In this document: piece after piece, positions 1 to 6,525 of the stretch | Position numbering within the stretch: the stretch's first letter is position 1 | Layout: every line of letters begins with the position of its first letter | NCBI GenBank assembly: GCA_009926245.1 | Contig: RFPG01000073.1 | Coordinates: forward strand, 1 to 6,626 | Direction of reading: 5' to 3' | Length of the DNA stretch: 6,626 bases | DNA from: Sphingobacteriia bacterium | GTDB lineage: Bacteria; Bacteroidota; Bacteroidia; UBA7662 | Position numbers and translations under genes: made by a program | Notes under the pieces: model-generated | Told to the model about the DNA's origin: nothing | Seen by the model: the letters and a program-made list of their open reading frames with translations, nothing else | Databases searched by the model: none

Positions 1-97
1 AGTTCACCCTATGGCTTGGCTACGATGTGTGTTGGGGTCGGGCAGGGTCTGGCGTTGGTGGTCGAAGCTTGTCGTTAAGTGCTCAATTTTTGATTCG

Positions 98-904
98 GTG
101 CCTCGGTTCTTTTTGCATTTATCCTACGATGGCGGCGCCTACCATGGCTGGCAAAAACAACCGAACGCGATCACCGTTCAGGAAACCCTCGAAAAAGCCT
201 TATCGACCTACACCAGGCAAGAAGTTTTTTTAACCGGACAAGGTCGGACCGATACGGGGGTTCATGCCTCTTGTTTTTATGCCCATTGGGACTTCAAGGA
301 AGGGGAAGCATGGCCCTGGGAAGCAAATCCGGAAGTTTGGTTAGCCCGTCTTAACCGGATGTTACCCCCTGATCTGGCGGTGCATGCGGTGTTTAGAGTG
401 CCCGACACCCTGCATGCTCGCTTTTCGGCCTTGTCAAGAACCTATCGATACCGAATTCATTGGAACAAGGATCCTTTTGAGGCGGGACGTTCGTGGTGGC
501 TCCCGGCCCAACCCGATTGGGACGCCGTGATCAGGGCCACCGAAGCCTTGCCGGGGACTCGGGATTTTGGGGCTTTTGCCCGCAGTGGCGGGGGGCAAAA
601 ACACAACCTCTGCGAACTTCGAAGGGCGGAATGGACCTTTCCTGCACCGGGCCAGGCTTACTTGACGTTGCAGGCCAATCGATTTCTCCGAAACATGGTT
701 CGAGCGGTGGTCGGAACCCTGATAGAGGTTGGAAGAGGCTATCGTCCAGCAGATCTCATGGAGCCGTTGATTCAAGAAGCCAATCGTTCGGCGGCAGGGA
801 CTTCGGCGCCAGCCCACGGGCTTTATTTGGAACAGGTCGAATACCCCCATGGCTTGTTGGATCAACCGATTTTTGGGGTCGCACCGCCCTTGCTCCATCC
901 ATGA
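98..904 (+). CDS. truA: tRNA pseudouridine synthase A (TruA)
   Basis: Cytoplasmic enzyme that isomerises uridine to pseudouridine at positions 38-40 of the tRNA anticodon arm. The family is recognisable end to end: an N-terminal FFLHLSYDGGAYHGWQ stretch, the catalytic motif GQGRTDTGVHA with the nucleophilic Asp (D52 from the start used here), the RFSALSRTYRYRI segment and the C-terminal ANRFLRNMVRAVVGTLIEVG motif. I chose GTG at 98, giving a protein beginning MPRFFLHLSYDG and 268 residues long, normal for the family. An in-frame ATG at 11 would add 29 residues with no resemblance to TruA. The frame is open to the left edge, so the start is not proven, and no Shine-Dalgarno sequence helps. The stop overlaps the next gene's ATG (ATGA, 901-904), suggesting cotranscription and translational coupling. 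All key residues look intact. Confidence 0.93.
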   Translation: MPRFFLHLSYDGGAYHGWQKQPNAITVQETLEKALSTYTRQEVFLTGQGRTDTGVHASCFYAHWDFKEGEAWPWEANPEVWLARLNRMLPPDLAVHAVFRVPDTLHARFSALSRTYRYRIHWNKDPFEAGRSWWLPAQPDWDAVIRATEALPGTRDFGAFARSGGGQKHNLCELRRAEWTFPAPGQAYLTLQANRFLRNMVRAVVGTLIEVGRGYRPADLMEPLIQEANRSAAGTSAPAHGLYLEQVEYPHGLLDQPIFGVAPPLLHP

Positions 905-2325
905 AGCCCTCCAAATCCAACCCTAAAGGGGAGTCTCAGGGTCTTTGGCCCCCCACTCGTCGCCTCTTGCAGGCGATGTTCCAATACCGCGGTTTGGTAG
1001 GGGTGACCGTGGTTTTGGCGGTGGTTTTGGCGGGGATGGCTCCGCTGCGGCCTTGGTATATTCAACAGGCGGTGGACGGCCCGATGCGAACCGGTGATCT
1101 GGATGCTTTGGCTGGTTTGGGTTGGCTCATCTTGGGACTGCTCATCTTGGAATCCCTCCTTCGTTACGGGTTTGGATACCTCAGTGTTCAATTGGGACAA
1201 TCGGTGGTTCTGGATTTGCGCCAAAGCCTGTATACCAAGCTCAGTCGCTACCGTCCTGGATTTTATGAAGCGAGACCGGTCGGTTCGTTGGCGAGCAGGG
1301 TGATCAACGACCTAGAGGCCATCGCAGAGCTCTTTGCCCAGGGCTTTTTGACCATGGCCGGGGATGTCCTTCAACTGGTGGTGGTTTTGGTGGTGATGTT
1401 CAGCACGGATTGGCAATTGAGTGTGGTGAGCCTCTTGGTGATGCCTTTGTTGTTACGGTCCACCTGGTGGTTCAAAGAAAAAGTCCATGCCTCCTTTACA
1501 TCGGTACGGGCCAACACGGCCCGTCTTAACGCTTTTTTGGCCGAGAGGCTGAGCAATCTTTTGTTGGTCCCGCTCTTTGACCGGGAAAAGAGAGAGAACC
1601 AAGCCTTTGCGGAGGAGAATGCTCGTTTGACCAAGGCCCATCTGGATGGTATTTGGTATTATTCGGTTTTTTTCCCCGTGGTTGAAGTATTAACTGCCGC
1701 GGCCATGGGCCTGATGGTTTGGTACGGGGCTGTCCGTGTGGAAAGCGGCGAGGTCTCTCCGGGCGTTTTGGTGGCTTTTTTGGTGTATATCAACCAGTTA
1801 TTCAGGCCACTTCGACTTTTGGCCGACAAATTCAACTCATTGCAAATGGGGGTTATTGCGGCTTCCAGGGTTTTTGCTTTGATGGAAGAAGAAGCCGAAG
1901 TTCAGGTGCAGGTTGATTCTGCAGGGTCGGCACCCCCCAAGGCGGAGAACGGACGTCGTGGCTTGCATGTCAAAATAAGCGACCTGTATTTTGGTTACGA
2001 TCCCGAACGCCCGGTGCTTCGAGGATTGAATCTGGAACTGAACCAAGGCGAGGTCGTAGCGGTGGTCGGGGGAAGCGGTTGTGGCAAATCCACCCTGGCC
2101 CAATTGCTCGTTCGATTTTACGATGCCAACAGCGGCCGTATTGAAATCAATGGGCGGAATTTGGAGTCCTATCCGCTTCAAGAATTGCGTCATCGAATGG
2201 TCTATGTGCCACAAGAATTGTTTTTGATCAACGGCACGGTGCTTGATAACATTGCTTTGCTTAATGCCGGCCTGGACGGACCCACCGTTGAAGCGAGGAT
2301 TCGTTCCTGCAGCTGGTGGCTTTGA
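901..2325 (+). CDS. ABC exporter N-terminal fragment: membrane domain plus Walker A and Q-loop
   Basis: Fragment of 474 residues starting at the ATG that overlaps the truA stop. The frame is open further upstream inside truA, but homology starts only after 901. Six hydrophobic segments fit an exporter membrane domain: about residues 31-48, 71-94, 148-167, 171-188, 253-275 and 286-306. Between them are the long polar intracellular loops of type IV (MsbA-like) exporters. The nucleotide-binding domain starts near residue 357, with an A-loop aromatic in DLYFGYDPE (Y366), Walker A GGSGCGKST (residues 390-398, Lys396) and the Q-loop VYVPQE (Gln438). Homology fades at VEARI (about 2301). The last residues (RSCSWWL) read out of frame over the break. 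It is best treated as the 5' part of the pseudogene rather than a stand-alone protein. Confidence 0.72.
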   Translation: MKPSKSNPKGESQGLWPPTRRLLQAMFQYRGLVGVTVVLAVVLAGMAPLRPWYIQQAVDGPMRTGDLDALAGLGWLILGLLILESLLRYGFGYLSVQLGQSVVLDLRQSLYTKLSRYRPGFYEARPVGSLASRVINDLEAIAELFAQGFLTMAGDVLQLVVVLVVMFSTDWQLSVVSLLVMPLLLRSTWWFKEKVHASFTSVRANTARLNAFLAERLSNLLLVPLFDREKRENQAFAEENARLTKAHLDGIWYYSVFFPVVEVLTAAAMGLMVWYGAVRVESGEVSPGVLVAFLVYINQLFRPLRLLADKFNSLQMGVIAASRVFALMEEEAEVQVQVDSAGSAPPKAENGRRGLHVKISDLYFGYDPERPVLRGLNLELNQGEVVAVVGGSGCGKSTLAQLLVRFYDANSGRIEINGRNLESYPLQELRHRMVYVPQELFLINGTVLDNIALLNAGLDGPTVEARIRSCSWWL

Positions 2326-2621
2326 TGCGTGCCATGGTCCTGGACCCGGATCTTTTGATTTTGGATGAGGCCACGGCATCGATCGATTCCAAAACCGAAG
2401 CCATGGTTCAACGGGGCATTGAATCCTTTGTCAAGGGAAGAAATGCCCTCCTGATTGCCCATCGTTTATCCACCCTTCGTTTTGCGCATCGCATCGTTGT
2501 TTTGGAAGGGGGCGTAGTGGTTGAATCCGGAACCTACGCGACCCTGTTGGAATTGAAGGGCCGATTTTGGGCTCTGCACCAGGCTCAACAAGTCAATAGT
2601 GGGGCCTCACAGCCAAAATGA
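2316..2621 (+). CDS. ABC exporter C-terminal fragment: Walker B, D-loop, H-loop
   Basis: This continues the same transporter in a different frame. Homology begins slightly before the nominal GTG at 2316, with LQLVALMRAMVLDP from about 2307, and an in-frame stop lies upstream at 2289-2291. Walker B is LLILDEA (Asp codon 2364, catalytic Glu codon 2367), the D-loop is TASID, and the H-loop is IAHRLST (His codon 2460-2462). The C-terminal tail ending RFWALHQAQQ is typical of MdlB-like exporters. The wording DEATASIDSKTE is closest, from memory, to the MdlB branch. The GTG overlaps the upstream stop, so reinitiation could in principle yield a 101-residue peptide, but it would lack Walker A and the signature motif and could not bind ATP canonically. 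Confidence 0.68.
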   Translation: MALMRAMVLDPDLLILDEATASIDSKTEAMVQRGIESFVKGRNALLIAHRLSTLRFAHRIVVLEGGVVVESGTYATLLELKGRFWALHQAQQVNSGASQPK

Positions 2622-2623
2622 CC

Positions 2624-2631
2624 TATTTTTG
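2624..2631 (+). promoter_or_regulatory. Candidate Bacteroidota -7 promoter box before the M1 peptidase
   Basis: TATTTTTG matches the Bacteroidota sigma-ABfr -7 consensus TAnnTTTG exactly and sits 31 nt before the ATG at 2663, just after the exporter stop. I see no clear TTTG -33 box about 20 nt upstream. It could give the peptidase its own transcription independent of truA and the broken exporter. A single 8-mer match is weak evidence. Confidence 0.35.
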
Positions 2632-2662
2632 AACTCCATCATCCACGTATTCCAACCCAAAC

Positions 2663-4696
2663 ATGCCCAAAATCCTTCGCGTCTCTGTTTTCAATCGGGC
2701 TCTTTTTGCCCTGTGCCTGCTCGCCAACGCCTCCAAGGCGACGGAACACAAAACCGGTGATCACGGTTGTGCTGCTCTCAAGGAGCGGCAAGCAGGTTTT
2801 CAAGCCTTGAATCAAGCGGCTCAGCGAAGTTCAGCCCTCAATCGGGGAGCGGATACCTACGATATTCATCATTACCACTTTAACCTGGAAGTCACCAATA
2901 CCTCGACAACCATTGCCGGGGATGTGATGTTCAAGTCGGTGGTCACCTCCCCGGTGATGGACACTTTTTGGTTTGAACTCCGGGATTTTATGACCGTGGA
3001 CTCGGTACGGCTGAACAATACCACCTATTTGCCAGCCTCTCTATCCCGTTTGAATCATGTGGTGCGGATTCCGTTGGCCTCCAATCTAGACGCCGGAATG
3101 GCGGTGTCTTGCCGAGTTTATTACCGGGGGACTCCACCCAGTTCCGGATTTTTTAGCGGTATTACCAGCGCCCAGTCACAGACTTGGGGCGTTAATGTGA
3201 CTTGGACCCTCTCGGAGCCTTTCTCGGCCCCGGATTGGTTTCCGTGCAAACAGGATCTGGCGGACAAAATTGACTCGGTCTTTTTTGACGGAACCAGCGT
3301 ATCCCCCAACAAAGTTGCTTCAACAGGCCTGTTGGTAGGGGTGGATACCCTCAGCGGCAACCGCATGAAGTACAAGTGGAGAAGCCGTTACCCCATGGCT
3401 TTTTACTTGATGGCCTTTGCCGTTACCAACTATACCGAGCACCTGAGCTGGGCCTATCCGGCCGCAATGGGCGGAGATTCTCTGTTGGTCCAACATTGGA
3501 TTTACAACGCCAACAATTCCTCCGGGACCTCTTGTTTGAATTTCAACCGAAACGCGCTGAACAGCACCGGTCCCATGATTGAGAATTTCTCCAATCTATT
3601 TGTCCTGTATCCTTTTAGCAACGAAAAATACGGTCACATGATGGCCCCCTTGGGAGGCGGGATGGAGCACCAGACCATGAGTACCATGGGGAGTTTTGGG
3701 ATGGATTTGATTGCCCACGAATTGGCACACCAATGGTTTGGAGACATGGTGACCTGTGCGACTTGGAACGATATTTGGCTCAACGAAGGCTGGGCATCTT
3801 ACGGTGAATACCTTCATCGTCAATATGTGATATCTCAAACATCGGCTTCGGATTGGATGACCAACACGCACAACAGTGCTCGTTCGGCAACCACCGGTTC
3901 GGTCTATGTGCCTGCCTCTGGAATTACCAATGTGAACCGGATTTTTTCATCACAGCTCACCTACAAAAAAGGCGCTGCGGTCCTGCACATGCTACGCAAC
4001 GAAGTTGACAACGACTCTTTGTTTTTTGGGGGTGTTCGGCAATACTTGAATGCCAAGCGCCATTCCGTTGCCACGACCGATGAGTTTCGTCAAATCATGG
4101 AACAATACACGGGGACGCCACTCGTTGACTTTTTTCAGGATTGGGTTTACGGCGAGGGCCATCCCACCTACGATGTGCGCTGGAACTGGCGGGATTCGGT
4201 GTTATGGGTTCAAACCAGCCAAACCACTTCAGCCCCTACCGTAACACCCGTGTTTAGGAACCAACTTCCCTTGGGATTGGTGACATCGGGCCCTGGGCAG
4301 GCACCTACTCTTATCCAAATTGAACCGGCGCTGGGTTTGCAACGAATTTGGATTCCTCGGCAAGTGGTTAGCATGAGCCTGGATCCTAACAATGCCATTC
4401 TCAAAGGAACGGCTTCAACGATTACCCGTTTATCTACGCTAGGGGCGGGTTTGGAGGAAGACCCTGGTCAGGATTGGTTGCAATGTTACCCGAACCCCAG
4501 TCAAGGTCCGTTGAACGTGTATTTGGCTTTGGCATCGAAGCTAGCCCTTCGCGATATGACCGGCAAGTTGGTTTGGCAGGGTCAAGGCGAGGAGGGATGG
4601 AACCGATTGGACGCGGTCACTGCTCCAGGAACCTACCTGTTGGAAGCGGTTTCGATTAACGGTACACGATTAATCCGCCGGGTTAGCCTTCGCTAA
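2663..4696 (+). CDS. Secreted M1-family zinc metallopeptidase with T9SS type A sorting domain
   Basis: Predicted secreted aminopeptidase of the gluzincin M1 family, 677 residues. An N-terminal signal peptide (basic start, hydrophobic core about residues 13-23) has likely cleavage after ANA or SKA (residue 23 or 26). The M1 N-terminal beta domain begins near YDIHHYHFNLEV (residue 66). The exopeptidase motif is GGGMEHQTM, with Glu335 and His336 where many members have Asn. The zinc site is HELAH (His352, Glu353, His356) followed 18 residues later by Glu375 in WLNEGWASY. The likely catalytic Tyr is Tyr434 in TYKKGA. The last ~71 residues, from CYPNPSQGPLNVY (about 608), form a T9SS type A sorting domain, so the protein should cross the outer membrane and be released or surface-anchored. 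It lies 41 nt after the exporter and probably has its own promoter. All catalytic residues are present. Aminopeptidase specificity is inferred from the family, not shown. Confidence 0.93.
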   Translation: MPKILRVSVFNRALFALCLLANASKATEHKTGDHGCAALKERQAGFQALNQAAQRSSALNRGADTYDIHHYHFNLEVTNTSTTIAGDVMFKSVVTSPVMDTFWFELRDFMTVDSVRLNNTTYLPASLSRLNHVVRIPLASNLDAGMAVSCRVYYRGTPPSSGFFSGITSAQSQTWGVNVTWTLSEPFSAPDWFPCKQDLADKIDSVFFDGTSVSPNKVASTGLLVGVDTLSGNRMKYKWRSRYPMAFYLMAFAVTNYTEHLSWAYPAAMGGDSLLVQHWIYNANNSSGTSCLNFNRNALNSTGPMIENFSNLFVLYPFSNEKYGHMMAPLGGGMEHQTMSTMGSFGMDLIAHELAHQWFGDMVTCATWNDIWLNEGWASYGEYLHRQYVISQTSASDWMTNTHNSARSATTGSVYVPASGITNVNRIFSSQLTYKKGAAVLHMLRNEVDNDSLFFGGVRQYLNAKRHSVATTDEFRQIMEQYTGTPLVDFFQDWVYGEGHPTYDVRWNWRDSVLWVQTSQTTSAPTVTPVFRNQLPLGLVTSGPGQAPTLIQIEPALGLQRIWIPRQVVSMSLDPNNAILKGTASTITRLSTLGAGLEEDPGQDWLQCYPNPSQGPLNVYLALASKLALRDMTGKLVWQGQGEEGWNRLDAVTAPGTYLLEAVSINGTRLIRRVSLR

Positions 4697-4700
4697 GGCA

Positions 4701-4718
4701 TACCCAGCGAGTGGGGTA
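4701..4718. terminator. Weak hairpin after the M1 peptidase stop
   Basis: TACCC at 4701-4705 pairs with GGGTA at 4714-4718. An alternative register pairs CCCA (4703-4706) with TGGG (4712-4715). It starts 4 nt after the peptidase stop. No T-run follows, so it is not a classical intrinsic terminator and the stem is short. Confidence 0.22.
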
Positions 4719-4739
4719 AGAAAGTTCTTTCAGCATCCG

Positions 4740-4760
4740 TTGGTCAGCTTGCAGGACCAA
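4740..4760. terminator. Inverted repeat between convergent genes, possible bidirectional terminator
   Basis: TTGGTC (4740-4745) and GACCAA (4755-4760) are perfect inverted repeats with a 9-nt loop, in the 77-nt gap where the peptidase and the MCE gene converge. Position fits termination from both sides. Neither side has an immediate T-run, although T-rich sequence occurs from about 4772 on the plus strand. The call rests mostly on location. Confidence 0.3.
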
Positions 4761-4773
4761 AGCCGAATGCGAT

Positions 4774-5697
4774 TTATTTGGATTTTTTGCCAAAAACTGA
4801 AAATTGAACGTAGCGCCCCGGGTTTTGGCGTAGGTCTTTGAGCAAGGCATCCAAACTGCCGGCGCTTTGTTGAAGATTGTAATAAAGACTGCTATCCTTC
4901 ATCAAACGCCCCAAAGATCCCTGGTTGTTACGAACTTGATCCATGAGGAGGGCGGTGGACTGCAGGGCTGCCTCAGCCTGCAAGACCGTTTGTTGGAGCT
5001 TTAAAGCGGCCAATGTATCCGAAAATTGTTGGAGATTCTGCAGGGATTTGCGCATTAGAGGTTGGTCTTTGCGGAATTCAGTGGAAATACTACTGAGATC
5101 CTGCAGGGTTTGGCGGACCGGCCCTCGGCTTTCTTGAATCATAAGGCCTAATTCACGGCTGCCCTGGTTGAGGTTTTCGACACTTTGACGGATTTGTTCG
5201 GTTTGGAGGGCTTCGAGGATTCGGTTCACATTGGTCAGGCTGGTTTCAACCTTGTCTTTGAGTGGTGTCAAATCCCCCACCAGATTTTCAATCAAACTAG
5301 GGGCGATCAAAGCCGGCAAAGTGTCGCTGTCCTTGTGTTCCCTGGCTTGGCTGGGTCCTGGATCAATCTGCAAGGCCTTGGTATCAAACAAATCGGTGCT
5401 GACCAATCGCAGGGAGGTGCCTTGGGTCAATTTGATTTTTTTGCTGACCTCCACGGTTACCAAAACCAAGCCCTTTTCGGGTAGCAATTCGATGTCGGTA
5501 ACGGTCCCGGCTTTGAGGCCTTTGAAAAGGACGGGGGCCGAGGCTTTGAGGCCTTTGACATCGTCCAAGATGGAGTAATAAGTGTTACGACCTGTGAACA
5601 GGTCATCGCCTTTGAGGAAATTGATGCCAATAAAAAGCAGGAGAAGGGCCATGGTGGCAAAGAGACCTATCCATACTTCCTTGGGGACCTTGTTCAT
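4774..5697 (-). CDS. MCE/MlaD-family lipid-transport substrate-binding protein
   Basis: Inner-membrane-anchored periplasmic protein of the MCE (MlaD) family, 307 residues. Relatives form rings that bind lipid as part of MlaFED-like ABC transporters moving phospholipid between inner and outer membranes. One N-terminal membrane helix spans about residues 8-28 (WIGLFATMALLLLFIGINFL). A single MCE domain follows at about 37-115, with the usual layout DDVKGLKASAPVLFKGLKAG then TVTDIELLPE. The remainder (about 120-290) is charged, Leu/Gln-rich and predicted helical or coiled coil. The end, DLRQNPGRYVQFSVFGKK, is a tail I recognise from Bacteroidota MCE proteins. ATG 5697-5695 overlaps the amidase stop (ATGA), indicating one operon. 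There is no Shine-Dalgarno sequence. The permease and ATPase partners are not in this window. Confidence 0.9.
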   Translation of the reverse strand: MNKVPKEVWIGLFATMALLLLFIGINFLKGDDLFTGRNTYYSILDDVKGLKASAPVLFKGLKAGTVTDIELLPEKGLVLVTVEVSKKIKLTQGTSLRLVSTDLFDTKALQIDPGPSQAREHKDSDTLPALIAPSLIENLVGDLTPLKDKVETSLTNVNRILEALQTEQIRQSVENLNQGSRELGLMIQESRGPVRQTLQDLSSISTEFRKDQPLMRKSLQNLQQFSDTLAALKLQQTVLQAEAALQSTALLMDQVRNNQGSLGRLMKDSSLYYNLQQSAGSLDALLKDLRQNPGRYVQFSVFGKKSK

Positions 5698-6476
5698 GGT
5701 TCGTTGTTCAGGTGGTGGTAACGGGCAATAGCTTCGGCAATGGCTTCGGCCAAGGCTTGCTGTCCTTGGGCGGAGCTCATGAATTTTTCTTCTTGGGCAT
5801 GGGTCAAAAACCCGGTTTCTATCAAAACGGCTGGCATCGTGGTTCGGTATAGCACCAAAAATCCGGCTTGTTTGACACCGCGACTGTGGCGACCGGCCTT
5901 GCGAATGAATTTTTCTTCGATCAACTGGGCCAATTGCAGGCTTTGGCTGCGGTAGGCGCTTTGAAAAAGTTCAAAGATGATATGGGCGGTCGGGTCGTTG
6001 GGGTTGAAGCCATCGTAACGCGTCAAGTAATCGCTCTCCAAAAGAATGGCGGAATTTTCGCGCTTGGCCACGTTGAGGTTGGCCCCGGTCACATGCAATC
6101 CTTGGGTAAAGGTCTCGGTACCGTAGGCCTGCGATCCTCCGCTATTGCAATGAATCGAGACAAAGAGATCGGCGTTGAGACGATTGGCCATGGCAGCCCG
6201 CTCATGCAATTCCACAAAGCGATCTTCTTTCCGGGTAAAATGGATAGAAAGTTCGGGAACCAAGGTTTTGAGATGTTCAGCAACCCGCTGGGCCACCTGC
6301 AGGGTGACCAACTTTTCGAGGGAGCCCTTGCCCCGGCATCCACTATCATGCCCCCCGTGGCCGGCATCCAGGACGATTCGGTGCAAGCGATAGGCTTTGA
6401 GGCCCAAAGGGTGGATGAGGGTCCCCCAAAAGACCGCTACAAGGGCCAAAAAGCGAAGGGCTTTAAGGAAGGGCAC
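5694..6476 (-). CDS. N-acetylmuramoyl-L-alanine amidase (Amidase_3, zinc-dependent)
   Basis: Periplasmic peptidoglycan hydrolase cleaving the bond between MurNAc and L-Ala of the stem peptide, used in cell separation and wall turnover. With GTG 6476 as start the protein has 260 residues and opens MPFLKALRFLALVAVFWG, a good signal peptide. The Amidase_3 fold follows: VLDAGHGGHDSG (zinc His40), SLEK (zinc Glu54), FVSIHCNSGG (zinc His109) and VLIETGFL (catalytic Glu220). The ENSAILLESDY segment and the region after it resemble the cap-like insertion of Bacteroidota members. A longer form from TTG 6533 would add 19 polar residues and would start inside a candidate promoter box, so I disfavour it. 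The frame is nevertheless open to the right edge. The stop overlaps the MCE start by 4 nt. No LysM or AMIN domain is seen. Confidence 0.92.
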   Translation of the reverse strand: MPFLKALRFLALVAVFWGTLIHPLGLKAYRLHRIVLDAGHGGHDSGCRGKGSLEKLVTLQVAQRVAEHLKTLVPELSIHFTRKEDRFVELHERAAMANRLNADLFVSIHCNSGGSQAYGTETFTQGLHVTGANLNVAKRENSAILLESDYLTRYDGFNPNDPTAHIIFELFQSAYRSQSLQLAQLIEEKFIRKAGRHSRGVKQAGFLVLYRTTMPAVLIETGFLTHAQEEKFMSSAQGQQALAEAIAEAIARYHHLNNEP

Positions 6477-6493
6477 GGGTGGGATTAGTTTTG
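6462..6493 (+). promoter_or_regulatory. Candidate promoter for the divergent right-edge gene
   Basis: TTTA at 6462-6465 (one mismatch to the TTTG -33 box) is followed after 20 nt by TAGTTTTG at 6486-6493, an exact TAnnTTTG -7 match. It lies 32 nt before ATG 6526 and 59 nt before ATG 6553. The element partly overlaps the 5' end of the amidase on the other strand, making the two transcription units closely divergent. Confidence 0.33.
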
Positions 6494-6525
6494 GGGTTTT
6501 AAGCGCTTGGCCGTTGTTGTTGATA

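Larger units (their letters stand above)
901..2621 (+). pseudogene. Disrupted MdlB/MsbA-like ABC exporter (fused permease-ATPase), signature motif deleted
   Basis: This is one exporter half-transporter gene split into two frames. The first frame runs from ATG 901 to TGA 2323-2325 and the second resumes the homology from about 2310 to 2621. In an intact relative about 30-35 residues lie between the segment after the Q-loop and the QLVALMRA stretch, and these contain the helical subdomain and the LSGGQ-type signature. None of the three forward frames encodes them here. Restoring the frame needs 3k+1 added nucleotides, so a deletion of roughly 100 nt fits both the frame and the homology. A restored protein would be about 600 residues, normal for the class. 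Without the signature, ATP cannot be sandwiched between nucleotide-binding domains in the usual way, so a working exporter is unlikely. Codon use and the rest of the sequence look undecayed, which points to a recent event or an assembly or sequencing error. The substrate cannot be told from sequence. Confidence 0.8.

Noticed and set aside
85..92. AATTTTTG near the truA start as a -7 promoter box
   Set aside because: It misses the first conserved T and lies 5 nt before the preferred GTG, too close to serve that start without a leaderless transcript; support is insufficient.
434..898. Minus-strand open frame opposite truA
   Set aside because: It covers conserved truA motifs on the other strand; composition and sequence give no sign of a real protein.
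493..900. Extension of the exporter frame upstream into truA
   Set aside because: The frame is open by chance; this segment has no transporter similarity, lies over conserved truA codons, and the ATG at 901 fits the family N-terminus.
2290..2325. Programmed ribosomal frameshift in the exporter
   Set aside because: No slippery heptamer is visible, and a frameshift alone cannot supply the missing signature motif, which is absent in every frame.
1837..2379. Long minus-strand open frame opposite the exporter nucleotide-binding region
   Set aside because: The translated product has no domain-like pattern and mirrors conserved plus-strand codons.
4900..6330. Recurring CTGCAG sites (for example near 4960, 5039, 5100 and 6297, and also at the exporter break) as a repeat element
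   Set aside because: They have no constant spacing or flanking similarity and fall in ordinary Leu-Gln/Leu-Gln-antisense codons, so they look like chance sites.
5868..6488. 206-residue plus-strand open frame opposite the amidase
   Set aside because: It is antisense to a clearly conserved amidase with all zinc ligands, and its translation has no recognisable motif or leader.
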